This document shows, in pieces, positions 60,429 through 64,000 of a stretch of DNA of 64,000 bases. The DNA is from Virgisporangium aliadipatigenens (lineage in GTDB: Bacteria; Actinomycetota; Actinomycetes; Mycobacteriales; Micromonosporaceae), in assembly GCF_016863615.1 (NCBI RefSeq), contig NZ_BOPF01000020.1, positions 62,001-126,000 on the forward strand, given 5' to 3'. Made by a program: the position numbers and the translations under genes. Under the pieces are notes generated by a model that did no database searches, was not told where the DNA came from, and saw nothing but the letters and a program-made list of their open reading frames with translations. How positions within the stretch are numbered: position 1 is the first letter of the stretch; each line of letters opens with the position of its first letter.

Positions 60429-61397
60429 TCACGCCATGGCGACCAGGATTCGACGCGCTCCGGTAAAGGGCTGTCGCCCATGCGCCATCAACATGTTGTT
60501 GATAACCATGATGTCGCCAGGTTGCCACGGCAGCGCGAGACTGACCTCGTCGTAGACGGCCCCGATCTCCTTGATCACCTCGTCCGGGATGGGTGAACCG
60601 TCGGCGAGGTAGGCGTTGCGCGGCAGGTCCTCCTCGGCGTACAGCGCGGTGAGCGCCTCCCGCACCTCGGGTTCGAGGGCGGCGACGTGGAACAGGTTGG
60701 CCTGGTTGAACCACACTTCGGCGCCGGTGTGCGGCTCGGTGGCGAACGCCGGGCGCGGGTGGCGGGTGCGCAGCCCGTCCTCGGTCCACTCGAACCGGAA
60801 GCCGTGCGTGCGGCAGTACTCCTCGACGGCGGCCCGGTCCTCGGTCTGGAACGACTCCTGCCAGCTGAGCCCGAGCCCCTCGCGGAACGTGCGCGAATAG
60901 ACGATCCCGGGCGCGAACAACTCACGCGTGCGGTCGGAGATCCGGCGCAACACCTGGCGGCTGTCGGCGATCGGCGTCGCCCCACCGGTCTGCGCGGCGG
61001 TGTGACAGAAGAAGAACAGCAGGTCCGGCCAGGCGCTGGCGTAGGAGTTCTCGTTGTGCATCGGAATGGACTGGTCGGCCGGATATTCGGTCGAGGTGTA
61101 GATGTTGCCGCTCAGCGCGGTGCGCGGCGTGGAGCGCTCGGTGTATTCGAGCGGATCGCCGCCCACGATGAGCACGATTTCCCGGAACGCGTCGACGTCG
61201 ATCGGAAATCCGCGCAGCAGGTAGGCGCCGTGCTCCTCGAGCCCTTTCCGCAGCTCGGCCCGGTGTTCCCGGACCCATTCCTTCGAATCCTCACAGTTTT
61301 CCTTGAGGTCGAGAATTCGAATCGACGTGTAGCCATTTCCGGCCACGCGTTCGGGAACGCCGTCGAGAATTCGCGCAGCCTCCATCGAACCGGTCAT
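60429..61397 (-). CDS. TauD/SyrP-like Fe(II)/2-oxoglutarate oxygenase
   Basis: A protein of 322 residues of the TauD/TfdA family. The facial triad is HNE in SIPMHNENSYA (His and Glu) and the distal His of MLMAHGRQPFTGARRILVAM, with Arg of ARRILV for 2-oxoglutarate. Members close to SyrP hydroxylate aspartate or other amino acids bound to NRPS carrier proteins. ATG 61397 follows GGAGGAAT; a longer frame to 61436 is less likely. It is divergent from the ATP-grasp and NRPS genes and probably supplies a hydroxylated building block. Substrate is inferred from the context. Confidence 0.86.
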   Translation of the reverse strand: MTGSMEAARILDGVPERVAGNGYTSIRILDLKENCEDSKEWVREHRAELRKGLEEHGAYLLRGFPIDVDAFREIVLIVGGDPLEYTERSTPRTALSGNIYTSTEYPADQSIPMHNENSYASAWPDLLFFFCHTAAQTGGATPIADSRQVLRRISDRTRELFAPGIVYSRTFREGLGLSWQESFQTEDRAAVEEYCRTHGFRFEWTEDGLRTRHPRPAFATEPHTGAEVWFNQANLFHVAALEPEVREALTALYAEEDLPRNAYLADGSPIPDEVIKEIGAVYDEVSLALPWQPGDIMVINNMLMAHGRQPFTGARRILVAMA

Positions 61398-61859
61398 CGA
61401 AAAGATTCCTCCCGTGTCGGCGAAGCGATCAAGCACGCTCCGCGACCACTGTAGCCACGGAGGGAGGCGTCGTCACCACTGTAAATATGCGGTCAAAATC
61501 GGGCACACTGCGCCGTCTCGCCGGAAAGTGCACGCCGGTCGCCGTTCTGACGGGACGGGACACTGAACCGCTAAATCGCAGGCCACCTAAATGGTTGGCA
61601 GCCCCGGATGTTAACTACGCGACACGCCACAAGCGGCCACGGGGGACAGGAAAGTGCACGTGCACAAAATTGACCCCTGTCCTTCTGTCGACGCTGCGCC
61701 AAAGCGGGTGGAACCATCGGGTCACCGCGCTGATCTTCCGCACCGGAACTTAACCGCGCGGTTCACCCGGAATCAGGGACCTCGGGTCCACGGGCATCCA
61801 CACGCCCGTTTCCGCCGGTGAGCGGAGCCCGCTGGATCCACGGACAGGAACGGGGCAGC
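61398..61859. promoter_or_regulatory. Divergent promoter region of the NRPS cluster
   Basis: No gene is supported in these 462 bases. A 12-base direct repeat GGAAAGTGCACG occurs at 61523-61534 and 61649-61660. The second copy overlaps a perfect palindrome GTGCACGTGCAC (61654-61665), flanked by GGACAGG (61644-61650) and CCTGTCC (61676-61682). These are good candidates for binding sites of the neighbouring LuxR regulator or another factor. Confidence 0.45.
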
Positions 61860-63107
61860 GTGAGACCACTTCTGATCATCGTCTACGACCTGGGCGCGGC
61901 CGGCCCGGCCGACCTGGTCGCGGCGGCGCGCGACGTGTGCGACGTCGTGTTCGTCGCCGACCCGCGCAGCCGGCACGTCGCCGACAACCTCGCCGTGCTG
62001 CGCGCCGCCGCACCGGTCGTCGAGGCGCCGCCCGACCCGCGCGCCGTCGCCGACGCGGTGAAGGTGCTGCGGCCGGCCGGCGTCACGACGTTCAGCGAGT
62101 CGCGGATCGGGCTCACCGCGGCAGTGGCCGACCTGCTCGGACTCCCCTACCACGCACCGGCCACCGCGGCGGCCCTCGCCGACAAGGCCGCGCAGCGCGA
62201 GGCGTTGGCGCGGGCGGGTGTGCCGAGCGCGCGGCACCGGGCGATCGCCGGCCGCGAGGGGTTCCTCGACGCGGTGGCGGCCGTCGGGTTGCCCGCCGTG
62301 CTCAAGCCCCGGCAGGGCGCGGGCAGCGTCGACGTGCGACGGCTGGACACCCTCCAGGACTGCACCCGGGCCGCGAACGACCTCGGCGCCGGGTACGTCC
62401 TGGAGGAGCTGCTCGTCGGCGATCCGACCGCCGCCGGACCCGGCTTCGGCGACTACGTCTCTGTCGAGTCGGTCGTGCACGACGGGGAGATCCGTCATGT
62501 GGCCGTCACCGGCAAGTTCCCGCTCGCGGCGGGGTTCCGGGAGACGGGGCAGTTCCTGCCCGCGACGCTCGCGCCGGCGCTCGCCGACCGGGTGACCGCC
62601 ACGGCCGGGCACGCCCTGCGCGCGCTCGACGTGCGCGACGGCGTCACCCACACCGAGCTGAAGCTGACCCCGTCCGGGCCACGGATCATCGAGGTCAACG
62701 GCCGGGCCGGCGGCTACGTGTCGGACCTGCTGCGCCGCTGCACCGGCTACGACCTGCTGGGCGCCGCGATGCGCAGCGCGGTCGGCCGCGCGCCGGAGAC
62801 GACGGTCGGGCCGCCGCGGCAGGTGGCCTTCCGCCGCTATCTCGCGGCACCGCCCGGGCGGGTGGTGCTGACCGCACTCGACGGGCCGGACCGGGTGGCC
62901 GCGCTGCCCGGGGTGACACACGTCGAGATCCGGGCCGGCATCGGCCAGGTGCTCGACTCCCGCAACGGCACCCAGGACTGCCTCGGCGTGGTGTACGGGC
63001 GGGCCACGGACCACGACGCGCTGCGGCGCCTGGTCGAGGAGATGGACGCACTGGTGGACGCGCGGTACGAGCACGTGTCCGCCCCGCTCCAGCCGACGGG
63101 GGTGTGA
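61860..63107 (+). CDS. ATP-grasp carboxylate-amine ligase
   Basis: A protein of 415 residues. The preATP-grasp domain begins LLIIVYDLGAAG; the ATP-grasp fold follows with AVLKPRQGAGS, GYVLEELLVG and the metal/ATP motif HTELKL...IIEVNGRAGG, where Glu and Asn bind magnesium. Family members join a carboxylate to an amine and frequently occur in peptide natural-product clusters. I start it at GTG 61860 just before the first beta strand; a GTG at 61818 is possible. The stop overlaps the NRPS start (GTGA), so it is coupled to the NRPS. Confidence 0.87.
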   Translation: MRPLLIIVYDLGAAGPADLVAAARDVCDVVFVADPRSRHVADNLAVLRAAAPVVEAPPDPRAVADAVKVLRPAGVTTFSESRIGLTAAVADLLGLPYHAPATAAALADKAAQREALARAGVPSARHRAIAGREGFLDAVAAVGLPAVLKPRQGAGSVDVRRLDTLQDCTRAANDLGAGYVLEELLVGDPTAAGPGFGDYVSVESVVHDGEIRHVAVTGKFPLAAGFRETGQFLPATLAPALADRVTATAGHALRALDVRDGVTHTELKLTPSGPRIIEVNGRAGGYVSDLLRRCTGYDLLGAAMRSAVGRAPETTVGPPRQVAFRRYLAAPPGRVVLTALDGPDRVAALPGVTHVEIRAGIGQVLDSRNGTQDCLGVVYGRATDHDALRRLVEEMDALVDARYEHVSAPLQPTGV

Positions 63108-64000
63108 GCGTGGACGAGAACGTGACCCGCGGGATCCCCTTCGCCCACGCCCGCCGCCCCGAAGCGCCGGGCCGCCTTACCGGGACCCCGGCTCGGATCC
63201 GGATCGCCGCCGGGCTGCCGGAGGGGGCGGACGCCGACGCGGTGGCGCCCGCGCTCCTCGCTCTGCTGCGCAAGTACTCCGGCAACCCGACCGCCGAGAT
63301 CGACTACGCCGGCCGCGGACCGCTGCGCGTCACCATGGCCCCGGAGCGGACCCTCGGCGCACACGCCGACGCCGTGGCCGACGCGATCCGCCGGGTCGCC
63401 GGCCCGGTCGGCGGCACGGGCATCGCCCTGTTCACCGGCCCGGCGCCGGCCGAAACGCCCGGCACACCGACCGCCGAGACGCCGGACCCGCCGACCGCCG
63501 GGCCCGGCGAGCCGGGTGCGCCGGCCGGCGACGCGGGCAGCACCGCCGGCTACGAGCTGGTGCTGCGCGTCGCGCACGGGGACGCCGGCCCGACGCTGCA
63601 CCTCGACGCGGACGCGGGCGTTCTGGACCGGGCGGACGCCGCTCGGATCCGCGGGCATCTCCTGCACCTGATCCGGCTGCTGCGCACCGCCCCGGAGCTG
63701 CGGCTCGACGAGGTGGACCTGCTCAAGGCAGCCGAACGCAAGCAGATCGACGCCTGGTCGACCGGCACCGCGCGGCCCTACCCCAGGGACAGCGCCATCT
63801 ACCCGCTCTTCGCCGAGCAGGTGGCCGCCCGGCCGGACGCGCCCGCCGTCGTGCACGGCGACACCGTGCTGACCTATCGGGAGTTGGACGCCCGCGCGAC
63901 CGAACTCGCCGCCGCGCTCGCCGCGCACGGGGTGGTGCCGGGCGACCGGGTCGGGTTGATGTTCGGCAAGGTGCCGGAGTGGGTCGTGGCGACGCTGGCC
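63104..64000 (+). CDS. Nonribosomal peptide synthetase, partial (3' end outside window)
   Basis: The first 299 codons are visible. The N-terminal 215 residues resemble the last part of a condensation domain (LVLRVAHGDAGP, HLLHLIRLLRTAPELRLDEVDLL) but are too short for a full one and have no HHxxxDG motif; an Ala/Pro-rich insertion lies at about 105-145. From about residue 225 the adenylation domain starts (IYPLFAEQVAARPDAPAVV, LTYRELDARA, GDRVGLMFGK). GTG 63104 overlaps the ATP-grasp stop; GTG 63110 is an alternative. As a likely loading module, it would start a chain. The amino-acid code lies outside the window. Confidence 0.88.
   Translation, partial: MSVDENVTRGIPFAHARRPEAPGRLTGTPARIRIAAGLPEGADADAVAPALLALLRKYSGNPTAEIDYAGRGPLRVTMAPERTLGAHADAVADAIRRVAGPVGGTGIALFTGPAPAETPGTPTAETPDPPTAGPGEPGAPAGDAGSTAGYELVLRVAHGDAGPTLHLDADAGVLDRADAARIRGHLLHLIRLLRTAPELRLDEVDLLKAAERKQIDAWSTGTARPYPRDSAIYPLFAEQVAARPDAPAVVHGDTVLTYRELDARATELAAALAAHGVVPGDRVGLMFGKVPEWVVATLA

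Noticed and set aside
61487-61753. 88-codon plus-strand frame in the NRPS promoter region
   Set aside because: Its composition is not typical of the genome's coding DNA and it contains the repeat and palindrome sites.
1-64000. CRISPR array, tRNA, rRNA or prophage integrase
   Set aside because: No regularly spaced repeats, no tRNA-like cloverleaf and no integrase or phage structural gene were recognised by eye.

Overview
The window is very GC-rich, densely coding DNA from a filamentous actinomycete. The signs are strong third-position GC bias, frequent GTG starts, Tat and Sec exported hydrolases, SARP/BTAD and LuxR regulators, NRPS genes and chained start/stop overlaps. An iterated 13-base palindrome (GTCCAC-A/T-GTGGAC) is unusually frequent and would suit Pseudonocardiales or a relative, but the genus cannot be fixed from sequence alone.

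Region 1 (1 to about 30.4 kb) is a multi-operon locus that looks like one large NTP-dependent biological-conflict or signalling system. A minus-strand operon (10168 down past base 1) encodes a GrpE-like factor, a lidless Hsp70, an fn3-repeat partner, a zinc-ribbon GTPase, a GAP1-type GTPase partner and a membrane-anchored zinc-ribbon GTPase. A second minus-strand operon (26222 to 14613) encodes a secreted vWA protein, a 1052-residue tubulin-like GTPase, a four-helix membrane protein, a pseudokinase, another zinc-ribbon GTPase and another GAP1-type protein. Between and beside these lie a second vWA protein, a BTAD regulator fused to a macro domain, two CHAT-type caspase-like proteases (one fused to a STAND NTPase), a small membrane protein with a GDK-repeat tail, an M48 metalloprotease and a zinc-ribbon membrane protein.

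Region 2 (30.6 to 37.4 kb) is an operon of two membrane-anchored NB-ARC/TPR STAND proteins and a protein with a Pycsar-type TIR-like C-terminus. Together regions 1 and 2 form a defence/immunity island with sensors, NTPase switches, proteases and candidate effectors.

Region 3 (37.5 to 47.9 kb) is ordinary or degraded accessory DNA: an MFS pseudogene, an exported esterase with a CBM2 domain beside a LacI-type regulator and a CGAAA/TTTCG-type operator, small hypothetical genes, an IS30 transposase remnant, a DUF5994 gene, an exported fn3/beta-propeller protein and an exported CBM6-DUF1996 protein.

Region 4 (47.97 to 53.76 kb) is a compact, translationally coupled five-gene operon: coiled-coil protein, ClpB-type AAA+ ATPase, NrdG-like radical-SAM protein, zinc-ribbon/FHA protein and membrane Ser/Thr kinase. 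I recognise no named system with this content.

Region 5 (53.8 to 59.5 kb) encodes exported enzymes: PhoX-like phosphatase, intradiol-dioxygenase-like lipoprotein, Tat-exported sugar isomerase/epimerase-like protein and a PQQ-type sugar dehydrogenase with a PKD domain. Region 6 (59.5 to 64.0 kb) is the edge of a nonribosomal peptide cluster: LuxR regulator, TauD/SyrP-like oxygenase, ATP-grasp ligase and the start of an NRPS that runs off the window. No rRNA, tRNA or CRISPR array was seen.
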